In this document: positions 52,651 through 62,958 of the stretch, one piece after another
Numbering within the stretch: the stretch's first letter is position 1
How the letters are laid out: every line of letters starts with the position of its first letter
Assembly: GCA_026168455.1 (NCBI GenBank)
Contig: CM047425.1
Coordinates: 43,544,711 to 43,608,710 of the forward strand
Source of the DNA: Theocolax elegans
Lineage: Eukaryota > Arthropoda > Insecta > Hymenoptera > Cerocephalidae
Reading direction: 5' to 3'
DNA: 64,000 bases
Made by a program: the position numbers and the translations under genes
Notes under the pieces: generated by a model
Database searches by the model: none
Seen by the model: the letters and a program-made list of their open reading frames with translations, nothing else
Told to the model about the DNA's origin: nothing

Positions 52651-54050
52651 TATAAAATAATTTACTATTAATTTAATTTACTTTTACACTGCACATACAC
52701 CATATATTTTTTACAATGCTGTTATAAATGAAAAAATTAGAAAAAAATTATTATTAATTATTTCTAATTGTTTCAATTTCCGCCTGGGAATTTATTGATT
52801 TCTATATGTACATTTCAATTCGAACCTATATTTATCGCGATCAATGTTTGTTAATGGAAAGGTAAAATAAATAATTCTTATAAGCTTATAACAAACATAT
52901 TATTATACTTAAAAATATTTATTAGACTTAGAAATATATAGCGAACTGTAAATATTATTGAATTTCAACGATATTTGGTAAAATACATAATTATCTGGAA
53001 TTCTTAACATTAACCAACATAATTTTTCTTTGCACATTTAATATTTCGGTTATAAAATAATTATCTGTAGATTCTGACTTTACTTTAATAATATGGCTGA
53101 CGCTTTCAAAAGGAAAATCTTTAAAAGTTTCAATTGGTGATAATTGAAAATAACATTTATTTTTTGCTGAAATGATATTAATTATTCTACAAAAATGTCC
53201 TGTAAGTAGCTGTACAATAGTATCATCTGTTTTTAAATTTTTAAATTAGGAAATACTGAACATATTTTAAACATTTTTGAGGTAAAATCGTATTGTCAAA
53301 ATTTATTTTTACCGAAGCGATTGACAGTGTTCTATAATGAAGAAAGTAATGTAACTTATTGTGGACAAAGTTCTGTTAAAATATTTGGTGAATTTGAAAA
53401 ATGTTTAACATATAAAAAATGCATTTATGAAGGAACCATTTATCACAATATTTATTACAAACGCACAACAAAAACAGATGATACTATTGTACAGCTACTT
53501 ATAGGACAATTTTGTAGAATAATTAATATCATTTCAGCAAAAAATAAATGTTATTTTCAATTATCACCAATTGAAACTTTTAAAGATTTTCCTTTTGAAA
53601 GCGTCAGCCATATTATTAAAGTAAAGTCAGAATCTACAGATAATTATTTTATAACCGAAATATTAAATGTGCAAAGAAAAATTATGTTGGTTAATGTTAA
53701 GAATTCCAGATAATTATGTATTTTACCAAATATCGTTGAAATTCAATAATATTTACAGTTCGCTATATATTTCTAAGTCTAATAAATATTTTTAAGTATA
53801 ATAATATGTTTGTTATAAGCTTATAAGAATTATTTATTTTACCTTTCCATTAACAAACATTGATCGCGATAAATATAGGTTCGAATTGAAATGTATATAT
53901 AGAAATCAATAAATTCCCAGGCAGAAATTGAAACAATAAGAAATAATTAATAATTTTTTTCTAATTTTTTCATTTATAACAGCATTGTAAAAAATGTATG
54001 GTGTATGTGCAGTGTAAATGTAAATTAAATAATTAGTAAATTATTTTATA
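52651..54050. repeat. Inverted duplication, arms ~580 bp, 234-bp spacer
   Basis: 52651-53235 and about 53470-54050 are inverse copies with few differences (for example TTGATCGCGATAAATATAGG near 53865 mirrors 52830). The outer edges are TATAAAATAATTTACT and its mirror AGTAAATTATTTTATA. It may be a foldback element or a segmental inverted duplication carrying part of a gene. Confidence 0.8.
53321..53713 (+). CDS. Hypothetical 130-aa protein spanning the loop and right arm
   Basis: It begins MTVFYNEESNVTYCGQSSVK; its second half (DDTIVQLLIGQFCRIINI through MLVNVKNSR) lies in the right arm. It has a beta-rich look, with KNKCYFQLSPIETFKDFPF and a following HIIKVKSE. It resembles the C-terminal segment of long unnamed ORFs found near insect transposons, but I cannot name a family. 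The reverse copy in the left arm would encode the same C-terminal half, without a start. The frame is probably a gene fragment. Confidence 0.35.
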   Translation: MTVFYNEESNVTYCGQSSVKIFGEFEKCLTYKKCIYEGTIYHNIYYKRTTKTDDTIVQLLIGQFCRIINIISAKNKCYFQLSPIETFKDFPFESVSHIIKVKSESTDNYFITEILNVQRKIMLVNVKNSR

Positions 54051-54079
54051 GTAGGTTATACGATCCATAGATTAGACAG

Positions 54080-55776
54080 AATTGGTAAAGAGGGGGGAGG
54101 AGGGTAGCGGCTTATATTAGAGCTAAATATAAAGTAACAGTTGTGTCCCATTCGGACCCTATCCATTCAAACTCTCCGGAATATCTCCTTAAGATAATGA
54201 GCAGTACCTTCTCGCTTCTACTAGGACTTGTATATAGGAGGGCCACAACGGCCTACCCGTCAAAATTTTTTGAGGACCTCCCTGTCATCATGCCATCATT
54301 TCAACATTTGGTGATCACTGGTGTTTTCAATATAAATATCTTGGCAAATGATAGAGCGGCCAATATGATGAAAACGCAGCTCAGGTCCTTAAATCTCACT
54401 TTAGTCGACTCAGGTCCTGCCCATCATGCTATTTCTACTAATCATTCATCAACCACATTACTTGATCTCTTCATTTTGCGTGATCCTCCACCAAATTTTG
54501 TTTACAGTAAATCTTCAGCACCTTTTGCGGCAAAGCCAAAAATGGGGATACGCCGCGCGCGCAAGTTAAGAGGTCTGGATTCGTGTGCCGCATCATCCCT
54601 TTTCATGTCATCTTTCACCTCATCAGCTCTCACTATCATCAACAACCCGACCGTCCAGTCCCTTACTTCGCCTGATCACCAAACATACTCACAACATCAA
54701 CTCATTCCATTCCAACCCATCATCTGCGACATCGACAATCTCACTTCAATCATTATCAAAACTTTTGATACATTAGCCCCTATAAATTCAAAAATAATTA
54801 ACTAGTATCACAAACGATGGGTCTCCAAAGATATCCGTAAGCTAATCAGGTTTAGAAATGCTGCTTACAGGAGGTTCGAGCTTACAAGGTCTAATTCGCA
54901 TTTTTTGCACTTTAAATCCCTGCGCTCCGTAATCTCTAACACCCTGGATACTTGTAAGTTCGATTATTTCAACACTCGACTCTAATTCTTCGTCACCGAT
55001 GGATACTTGGAGAGTGTTTAGATCCATGGGCCTTTCTGCAAGCCGTAGGCCCTCTCCTTTAGCGGTGTTCCCTCCTGATGAGTTGAACGCTTACATCACT
55101 TCGGTTACGAATGCCTCACCTCCACTAAATCAATCTCATTTTTTCTCTCTCCTAGAATCATCACCTACATCACTCTCATCCTCACAGGTCATCTCACCTT
55201 GCTCTTTCACCTCATTCGCTCTCATCACTCATCAATCAATACTGCATATCAAAGCCAAATCTAGATCAAAGTCGTCGAGTTTCGATGTTGCTCTGTTGCG
55301 ATGTTGAAGCTACTAACACCTCACATAGCAGCACCATTGACCTCCATCTGCAATTGTCTTTTGGAATGGGGCTATTTTCCGGAGCAATGGAAGAAGGCGA
55401 TTGTCTTTCCCCTTACCAAGTTAAATAAAGTCGAGAGTCTCTCTGATACGCGACCCATCGCTAAACTTAGTGAGATCTCCAAGATTGAGATCTCAAACTC
55501 AATGTAAGTAAAACAAACATTAGATCCTCCTCTCGTCATGCTCCCAACCCACTCATGTACCTTCCTCCCCGAACCGAAGCTCTCCATAAGTCGTTCGTCA
55601 TTTCAGCCACTAAAATTATAAACTCGCTTCCTAACATCAGCCTTGACATCTCCATCCAATCATTTAGATCCCAACTCCTGTTATCCCTCATCGAGCTCGC
55701 CAGACGGCACTGGCGTGAGAGGATTGAGCGGGGGGAGGCCTCAGATATTGTGGTCCCCGAGATGCCTTACGCCTGA
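54080..55776 (+). pseudogene. LINE (CR1/jockey-like) with internal deletion
   Basis: An endonuclease-like part (54143-54560) has LLLGLVYRRATTAYPSKFFE, HLVITGVFNINILAND (GVFN in place of the usual GDFN) and STTLLDLFIL. A linker follows (HKRWVSKDIRKLIRFRNAAY at about 54805). The N-terminal RT is at 55301-55500 (LTSICNCLLEWGYFPEQWKK, AIVFPLTKLNKVESLSD, RPIAKLSEISKI). The palm including YADD is missing, and the C-terminal end follows directly (55555-55776, SATKIINSLPNISLDISIQ then SFRSQLLLSL). The end is similar in layout to ORF2 at 1358-4177. Several stops and shifts are present. Confidence 0.75.
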
Positions 55777-55939
55777 CTTCGCGGTCCGCCTTGTTAGATT
55801 AAGCTAGTAATTTAAGTAATTTTAATTCTCAGTTATTGCGTTTAATTCTGCGTTTTTACCGAAAATTATATTAAACTAGTAACTTTAATTTAAAAACAAT
55901 TTGATAGTCCATTCCTTTAGGACCACTAATGTGATTTTT

Positions 55940-55981
<42 letters not shown>
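55940..55981. repeat. (TA)n microsatellite
   Basis: About 40 bases of TA repeat after the LINE relic. Confidence 0.9.
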
Positions 55982-55983
<2 letters not shown>

Positions 55984-55984
55984 T

Positions 55985-56742
55985 TAACAATTACTCGAAT
56001 ACCGAATTGAAATATAATGATAAATTGAATTTATTGAAATAAATGTAAAAAATAAATAACAAACAAAATCTCTAATCGTCGCCGAGGTCTACGCTTTTAT
56101 TACCAGTCGGCAAACGGCCGTCTTGTAGAGAGAGGGAGGAAAAATATCGCGAACTAAAATAATATGCCCAGTCAACCGTATTGGTATAACGCAATACGAT
56201 TATTTATTAATTGCGAATAAAAACACGATCGCCTGAAGTGGTACCACTTACTTCATAAGCTGCTGTAGTCGTTGGTAAACAACGACCAGCCGATCGGTCG
56301 CGCTCTCTCTCTCTCTAACTCTCGCTGCGGTGTAGGACGGATTGTCCGTTCGCCCGTGCACAGAGGTTGTGTGACTGCAGGTCGGTTCACGGTGTTGCAC
56401 CACTCACTGCAAATGCAGGATCGGCCTGCAGTCGAAACGCACACACGTAACGCACGGCAAAACACAGCACGGCGAAGCTGAACACGGGGCGCGGGGGGAT
56501 CACACCTGTCGCGTAACAAGGCGGCTATATCTCTCTGCAGCGCGCGCGAATCTCTTCCTCACCTCTCTAATCAGGTGCGTGTGCGAATCTTTCGCGCGCG
56601 AAGTCAATCTCGCCCGTGTAGCCACGACGAAGCGAGCCGAGCCGAATCTCGCCGGCCCGAGCCGATTCGAACATTACGATACTGTTTGCTCGTGTTGCTC
56701 GAATTCGTCAAACGGTAAGGTAAACAATACCTTACCGTTACA
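55985..56742 (-). repeat. 3' LTR of the gypsy element (left edge uncertain)
   Basis: On the - strand a polypurine tract (GGAAGGGGG) is followed at once by TGTAACGGTAAGG, the expected LTR start. Inside it, + strand (CT)n and a GC-rich stretch precede an AT-rich end with AATAAA-type signals. The outer edge near the (TA)n run is not resolved. Confidence 0.55.
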
Positions 56743-56852
56743 CCCCCTTCCAGATTCCGCATACCCGTGATGTGGTTTTTGCATCTCTGACGAATTTGGG
56801 ATGGGAAGTGGCTACACAGGTACAAAAAAAAACTGGCCCGAAAATCCGGACA

Positions 56853-59780
56853 TTAACTGCAGTTCCGTCGTGGTCTGCCTCTACCTTGTTTGGCTAGCCC
56901 GCGGTGGCTAGCGGTCGGAATTACCGTCGACCTATCCCGCTGTCTGGTGACGACCCTCGCGTTTTTGCGCGGCCTACCTCTACTTCTTTTAGTGGGGGGC
57001 ACGACATTCGCGTTATCTCGTTCCTCGCGTGGAACGGCGCTCGCTTGTGTCTCGCCGCGTGAGACGTCTTCGCTCACGGGAACCGTGTCGCGTTCAGGTT
57101 CCTCTTCCATCGTAGGTAGATCGGTCTCGATGTCGTCTTCTTGGCCGTACTCTTCGCCATGGTCATCCGATAAGTACGGTTTGAGGTACTGGACATGGCA
57201 TTTCTCCTCATGTTCCTGACTATCCTGGATCTTAACAGTATTTGGGCCGTAGCTGTGGACGATCAAATAAGGACCGACGTATTTTGGAGCTAACTTGGTC
57301 GAGACGCCTTGTGCGCTGGATGAGAGGACTCGGTTCTTCTTCCATACCAAGTCCCCGACTGCAAAAGAAGCCGTTCGTCTCCCGGCATTCATTATAGTGA
57401 CCGGCTTATCCTGAGCTGGTATTCCAAACGTTGCTAAGTTAGCTCGTCTTGAACTCGACGAGCAGTGCCGGGTAGCTCAGGCTGCCGGCCGCAATTTAAC
57501 ATGGCCGGGCTCCATCCTGTCAAACTCTGTACCGCCGTATTTAAAGCAAACACAAGGTCTGGTAACTTCTCGTCCCAAGTGTCGTGCTTCTCGGTAATGT
57601 AAGACGCTACCATCGTTTTCAGCGTCCGATTAGCACGTTCAACGGGATTGGCCTAAGCGTGGTACGGAGGAATAGTTGTATGAAATATTCCTCGTTCCAC
57701 GAGATAATCATCTACGAGGTTTTTCTTGAACTCAGTGCCGTTGTCGGATAAAAATACTTCCGGTGTGCCAAAACGCATGACGACTCGTTCATGTAACTCT
57801 TTCACGATCGTCTTAGCGTTAGCTCTCCGGATCGGCACTGCTTCAATCCAGCGCGTGAACAAGTCTTGGAAGATCAAAATATATTACTGCTACCACTTGC
57901 CATGGCTTTTCAACCACTCGCCCACCCATCAAACCCATGGGAGGGTGCTGCTCCACCTTGCATTGCTGGCACACCTGACATTTGCGTACGTACTCGCCAA
58001 CTTCGGCATAGTAACGAGGCCAATAATATAACTTTGCCACGCGAGCAAATGTCTTTTCTCTACCTAGATGGCCAGCTGCCGGATCATCATGACATTCTCG
58101 GAGAATGGTCTGCCTGTGCTCTTCGGGTACGACCAACTTCCAAGCGTCTTGATCTTCCATGGCGTCAACCAATTCAGTATCCACTCGATATGAATACAGG
58201 TTTCCACCTTGGATCTTCCAATCAGGAAATTCTCTCGGCCGCACACTTACGTCTTTGGTCCACGAAAGGTACCAGGGGTTCTTAGTAGTCTGGCTCCAAG
58301 AGACAGAGGATAAAGCCGGCTCGTCTTTCTCATACATACGAGAAAGTGCATCAGGAACGTATTTTAGAGCTCCTTTCCTGTGCTCAATAGTGAAGTTATG
58401 AGACTGGAGTTCTAACGCCCATCTGGCGAGCCGGCTCGTTGGATTGCATATATTGCATAACCAACGAAGACTACTATGGTCAGTGACAACTTTAAACTGG
58501 TAACCTTCGATGAATGGTCTAAACTTCTTAATCGCCCATACTACGGCCAGGCATTCCCGTTCTGTGACGCTGTAATTGCGTTCGGCGGGCGAGAGGATTC
58601 TACTGGCAAACTCCAGGACTCTCTCTTCTCCGCCGACAATCTGTAGCAACACTGCACCATACCAGTGTCACTAGCGTCTGTCTGGACCATATACTCACCA
58701 TTCTCATCGGGAGTTTGCAGAACGGGTGCTGTCATCAACAGAGCTTTAAGCTGCTGGAAGGCGCTCTCTTGTTCTTCCAGCCAAAGATATTTCTGGTCTT
58801 TTTTGGTCAGACGGGTTAGCGGCTCAGCTATGGTAGCATAATCGTGCATGAAGCGTCTGTACCAAAATGCCATACCGAGAAACCGTCTCAGCTGCTTCAA
58901 ATTCTTGGGAGCCGGATATTCTTTAATCGGCTCCATTTTAGCTGGGTCAGGTCGTATCCCGTCTCGGTTAACTCGCACACCCAAATATCTCACTTCAGGC
59001 TGGCAGAAGACACACTTCTCCCGGTTAACAGATTAACCGGCTTCTGCCAAGCGAGTTAACATCTCGATCAACAGTTGCTTATGCTCTTCAAACGTCTCAG
59101 TGACAATAATGATATCGTCGAGATATGCATAAGCAACCGGTTCGAGTTCTGGTCCAATCACCTGAACGATCGTGCGCTGGAATGTCGCCCCAGCATTTGC
59201 CAATCCATAAACTGGAACAAACCCATTCCAGGTACCGTAAAAGCCGTTATCGGGCGCGACTCCACCTGTAGAGGTATCTGGTGGTACGCACAGTTCATGT
59301 CGATCGTCGAGATGTATCGGGCTTTCTTAAGTTTGCGTAGGATATCCTGCATATATGGTTAAGGATATGCATCAGGTTTCGTCAAAGCGTTGACTTTCCT
59401 AAAATCGATGCAAAACGCCTAGCATTCTCACCCTTCTTCGCCAGCACCACGGGGCTGGACCAACCGCTTTTCGAGGCCACTTTCCATACTTGCCACTTCC
59501 AGCTGTAGGACTTGATCCGTTCCCTTCAGGAATAAACGGTCGGAATCTGGGTCTAGGACGGCTCGGAATGCTCGGATAAAATTTACTCCGATGTAGCATT
59601 CAGCATCCAGGTTCGGCATGATCGCAACACGTATTTCTCGAGTCTCTTTACCGATGGTAAATTGTAGCATCACGTGACCACACAACGGATGAGTACTACC
59701 ATCAGCAAGCCATTACGGTTGTCGATGCACCTGGATCGAACAACGCACGGATCCGAAATCCACCTATGTCAACCTGACAC
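56853..59780 (-). pseudogene. Gypsy pol: protease, RT, RNase H, integrase, broken
   Basis: The protease starts near 59770 with RIRALFDPGAS, where D-P-G replaces the usual D-S/T-G. It continues as CYIGVNFIRAFRAVLDPD. RT pieces lie at about 59352 (STIDMNCAYHQIPLQV) and 58993 (YLGVRVNRDG, FLGMAFWYRRFMHDYA); the YVDD region is in a third frame near 59120 with an ILVYSRT-like neighbourhood not readable in one frame. RNase H: RNYSVTERECLAVVWAIKKF, VVTDHSSLRWL. The integrase zinc finger (HLGREKTFARV...CQVCQQCK) follows, then the core with QDLFTRWIEAVP and FLSDNGTEF, a stop at about 57653, then NPVERANRTLK with the catalytic Glu. The C-terminus KLAPKYVGPYLIVHSYGPNT ends in a basic AT-hook-like tail (RSRGRPRKNA). 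Confidence 0.82.
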
Positions 59781-59943
59781 CACCAGCGCGTCTCGTCCTC
59801 AGGACGATAACTCCTTCGGCCGCTGCTCGATGTCACTAACTTTAGGACGTCGCAGGTCTCCGGATCCATTTCGACTTCCTGGGATCTGTCAGAAATTAGT
59901 CCTTTCAGCTTAACTGCAGCTGGACTATCTCAATAATCGGGAG

Positions 59944-61239
59944 TCAGAACTTTGTCCTCCTTGGGGACTCCCTGTACTTTAGGGTAATCGGATCTTCCCG
60001 ACTCGACTCACTCACCTCCTTAGTCACGCTTGCTACCTTGGGCTTGGCGGTCAACCGCGTTTTGGACTTTGCCTTATAAGCAAGTTCCGGCAGCATTAAA
60101 TCTTCCTCTGCCAGAGGCGGTCGATATAACTTTTCCCGCTCGAGCGTTTGCTCGGCGTCCATCGCCAGCTCCAATAAATCTTCAACCGATTTGGCTTCAG
60201 CTCTCTTAAACAACCGCTGAAGATGAGGTAGCATGTTACGGTAGAGATGGTCCAATTGCCTACGCTCGCTCGGGATCGGGTTGAGTTTTCGCATGATTAC
60301 GATTGAACAGGTGATGTAATCTCTCAGCGTCTCATCCTCACCCTGTGTCCGAGCATTGGACTCCTCGATGAGCCTTTGCTGGAAGTTTTGGCTCATACCG
60401 TACCACTTCTAGGCAGATTTCACAGAATTTTGCCACGAGTGCCATTTGTTCTTCTCATTCCGGTACCACGTAGGTGCGGTTCCAGTGAGAAGTTCGGACA
60501 AGGACGGCAACACCTCGTCCTCGCTGAGGTTGGCAAGAATCCTACAATCTTCGACTCTCACAAGGAAGGCATCGATACTCTGGCTTTTGTTGCCAGAGAA
60601 TCGGACTCCCCACTTACGAACCACCGCACCAACATCGCGCGGTGTCCCGGCCGATCTTGACGCTGATTGGCCGGACTCGTAAAAGTCCTTCAGATTAAGG
60701 TAGGGAGAGCTTGAACGTGGAGGCTGTCTCAGTCTCCGTGTATCACCCCTCCCCCAAGCTCCTCCAGCATCTGCATGAGGTGCTTGAGACCCTTCAGGCT
60801 CTACCTACACGTGTTATGGTCTGATGTCCGTCTCGTCCAAGGTATAACACGTATAAGTGTCCTGGAACTGGACATGTTGGGTTAACTCCCGGGTTTTGTT
60901 TGTGCTGAAAGCTTGTGCACCGTTTGGCAAGTCCAACTTGACATTGCTGGTGTACATCTGTGCTTCCAGCTCCTTAACCCATTCCGTCAAGGTGGATAAT
61001 TTACTTATTTACTTCGCTAACATCGAAGCAAAATTCTTTGATATCTCGAACTGAGCGCCAGTATCGGATACCAAAGTTATCCATTCCTCCTTGTCGGTTT
61101 CTTGGCCGGAGGTGTCCTACTGCCTATCTTCCTCTCGCTCGTCCGTATCTTCTATTTCTAGAGCGAGAGTCCTCTGTAGCACCTCTACTACATCTGGGTC
61201 AGAATCCGGGTCCGGAATCTCCGGATTCTGGGTAGCCAT
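59944..61239 (-). pseudogene. Gypsy gag, several frame breaks
   Basis: The start is ATG at 61239 (MATQNPEIPDPDSDPDVVEV). A stop lies near 61080. The core begins at about 60624 (VRKWGVRFSGNKSQSIDAFL, then LANLSEDEVLPSLSELLTGT) and continues at 60396 (EESNARTQGEDETLRDYITC, RQLDHLYRNMLPHLQRLFK). This is the retrotransposon gag fold of gypsy elements. The tail (AEEDLMLPELAYKAKSK) is followed by pol in another frame. It would form the intracellular particle. Confidence 0.72.
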
Positions 61240-61490
61240 GGACTTAAACTAACCTGTCCTCCGCCTGTTCCGCCTGACACGATCCTCATTTGAGTCTGTG
61301 TCGGCTGCGAACTCTTGAGCTGTATAATTACCCAACAGCCACTGTTGGAGTCGTTCGGCTTTTTTATACACAGAGCTGTCTTTTACGCATCTCTAATGAC
61401 TCGAAGTGCGCCTGGATCTGTTCGCTGGATTGCGTATCAATCCACTGATCGACTTGCGTGGTCATCAATTCCGCCATTTTAATCTTAACA

Positions 61491-62159
61491 AAATTACCGC
61501 TACGCTTATTTACACAAAAAAAAATCTGAGTCGCTTTTCGCTTTACCTGTGCAAGGTATGCTTTTCTTCAAATTATTAGGTGGCTTTAAATAATAAAATT
61601 ATTGGGCCACTAAGTTGAAGAATGAATTCTTTTCCCTTTATAATTACAAGAAAAAAAATGAAGCACACCTATTTGAAATTTGCTTTCCTGCCTAATATAA
61701 AAAGCTACGTTAAAGAATTATATTTTTGACTATAAATTTTATAAAAAAATCGAGATAAAATAAATTAACTATGTTAAACACGGGATTAATTTAATTTATT
61801 ATAAAACAATTAAATATACAACATTAAACGTAAAAAGAAATTTTACGAATTGTTAATAAATTAAATTAAATACAAGAAAAAATTTGTTTAAATCCGACTA
61901 AATACGAAAAAATCGAATTTATTTGTTTATTATATTTCGTTATATTTTTATTATTTTATGCTTTATAAATAAAATCTTAATAAACATATCATTATTTTTT
62001 CTGATCTTATTATTAAAAAAATGAAATATCGCGCACAACTTATGGAGCATTTCTCGCTCATGAAAGCACATTATACCAATCAATTCCAACAATATTCCTA
62101 ACCTTTCATATCAAATTTCAAAGGTGTGCTCCTAAAATTGCCTGATTCCACATTTTTTC
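61491..62159. other. Very AT-rich, nothing recognised
   Basis: Between the gypsy element and the second Polinton. There is no LTR match, no TIR match to 717-866, and no coding frame. Confidence 0.5.
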
Positions 62160-62177
62160 ACCAAAAATTAAAAGTTA

Positions 62178-62300
62178 GGGAGATTTGCCCATATCCCGAG
62201 TATCCTAAATTTTTGCAAGAAGCTTACATGGATACGTGACCACCACCATTTAGCTATTTATTATATTACATATGAAACAAGATACGCCTAAGATCAATGT
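62178..62300 (+). pseudogene. Relic of the ICP-type Polinton protein
   Basis: EICPYPEYPKFLQEAYMDT is followed by a TGA, then PPPFSYLLYY and a remnant of the DLRQDTP region. This aligns with the start of the frame at 12603. It is too broken to function. Confidence 0.65.
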
Positions 62301-62399
62301 AAACTCGGTTTAGACTGTATAGGGACAATTTATCACATTTAAATAATTCTAAAATCAAAAAAATTTGACAACGAACGTGACAAATGTAAAATTTATCTG

Positions 62400-62911
62400 C
62401 AGGTTTTGAGACGCTATTTATTTTTCAAGGAAAACCAACGTTTCAGCTGTACCGGGAACTCGACGGTGTCAATGAAACTCTAACACCATTATCTGAGGAA
62501 AATATTCTGTCAAACTTACCAGAAATTTATCGAAAAACGGCACGATCGTTACTGAAGTACTGGCGAAAGAATGCACTAGATAGCTTAAATTGGAATGCCG
62601 CTGGAAACGTTCTGTTTGATGGAAAACTCGTATGACAATGCAATATATTACAACTATCAAACTATGTCGTTAGGAAGAGTAATAATGAAAAGAACGAAAG
62701 GCAAGGTATGGCGGATGGTGAACCGACGGGTCATATAGAAATTGCAAAATATATTGGTGATTCTGAAACACCGATGCACCTTATTGGGAATGTAGAAATT
62801 ATAAAGATCATCAAAAGATTGACGATACCGTTAAATTCGACAAAACGTCAAGCAATTTCGACCACAAGTACGAGTAAACGACGTTTAATGGAGTCACTAT
62901 TTACACCGCCT
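62400..62911 (+). pseudogene. Relic of the acidic Polinton protein
   Basis: The first part, to about 62634, has NLPEIYRKTARSLLKYWRKN and LDSLNWNAAGNVLFDGKLV before a TGA. The second part (62708-62911) has EPTGHIEIAKYIGDSETPMH and ends SLFTPP. The motif order equals residues about 165-240 of the frame at 13144-14196. The acidic low-complexity segments are not present. Confidence 0.65.
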
Positions 62912-62958
62912 TAGACGAGAAACATGGTAAAGCGAGGGTGGTTGAATTGGAGTGTAAA

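Larger units (their letters stand above)
55985..61490 (-). mobile_element. Ty3/gypsy retrotransposon, nearly full length, inactivated
   Basis: Order on the - strand: gag (61239-59944), protease, RT, RNase H, integrase (to 56853), polypurine tract and 3' LTR. The 5' LTR is not visible to the right of 61490, where sequence changes to AT-rich DNA. Multiple stops and frameshifts break pol. Confidence 0.8.

Noticed and set aside
56253..56825. Short frames in the 56.3-56.8 kb GC-rich stretch
   Set aside because: They lie in the gypsy 3' LTR next to its polypurine tract and have no domains.
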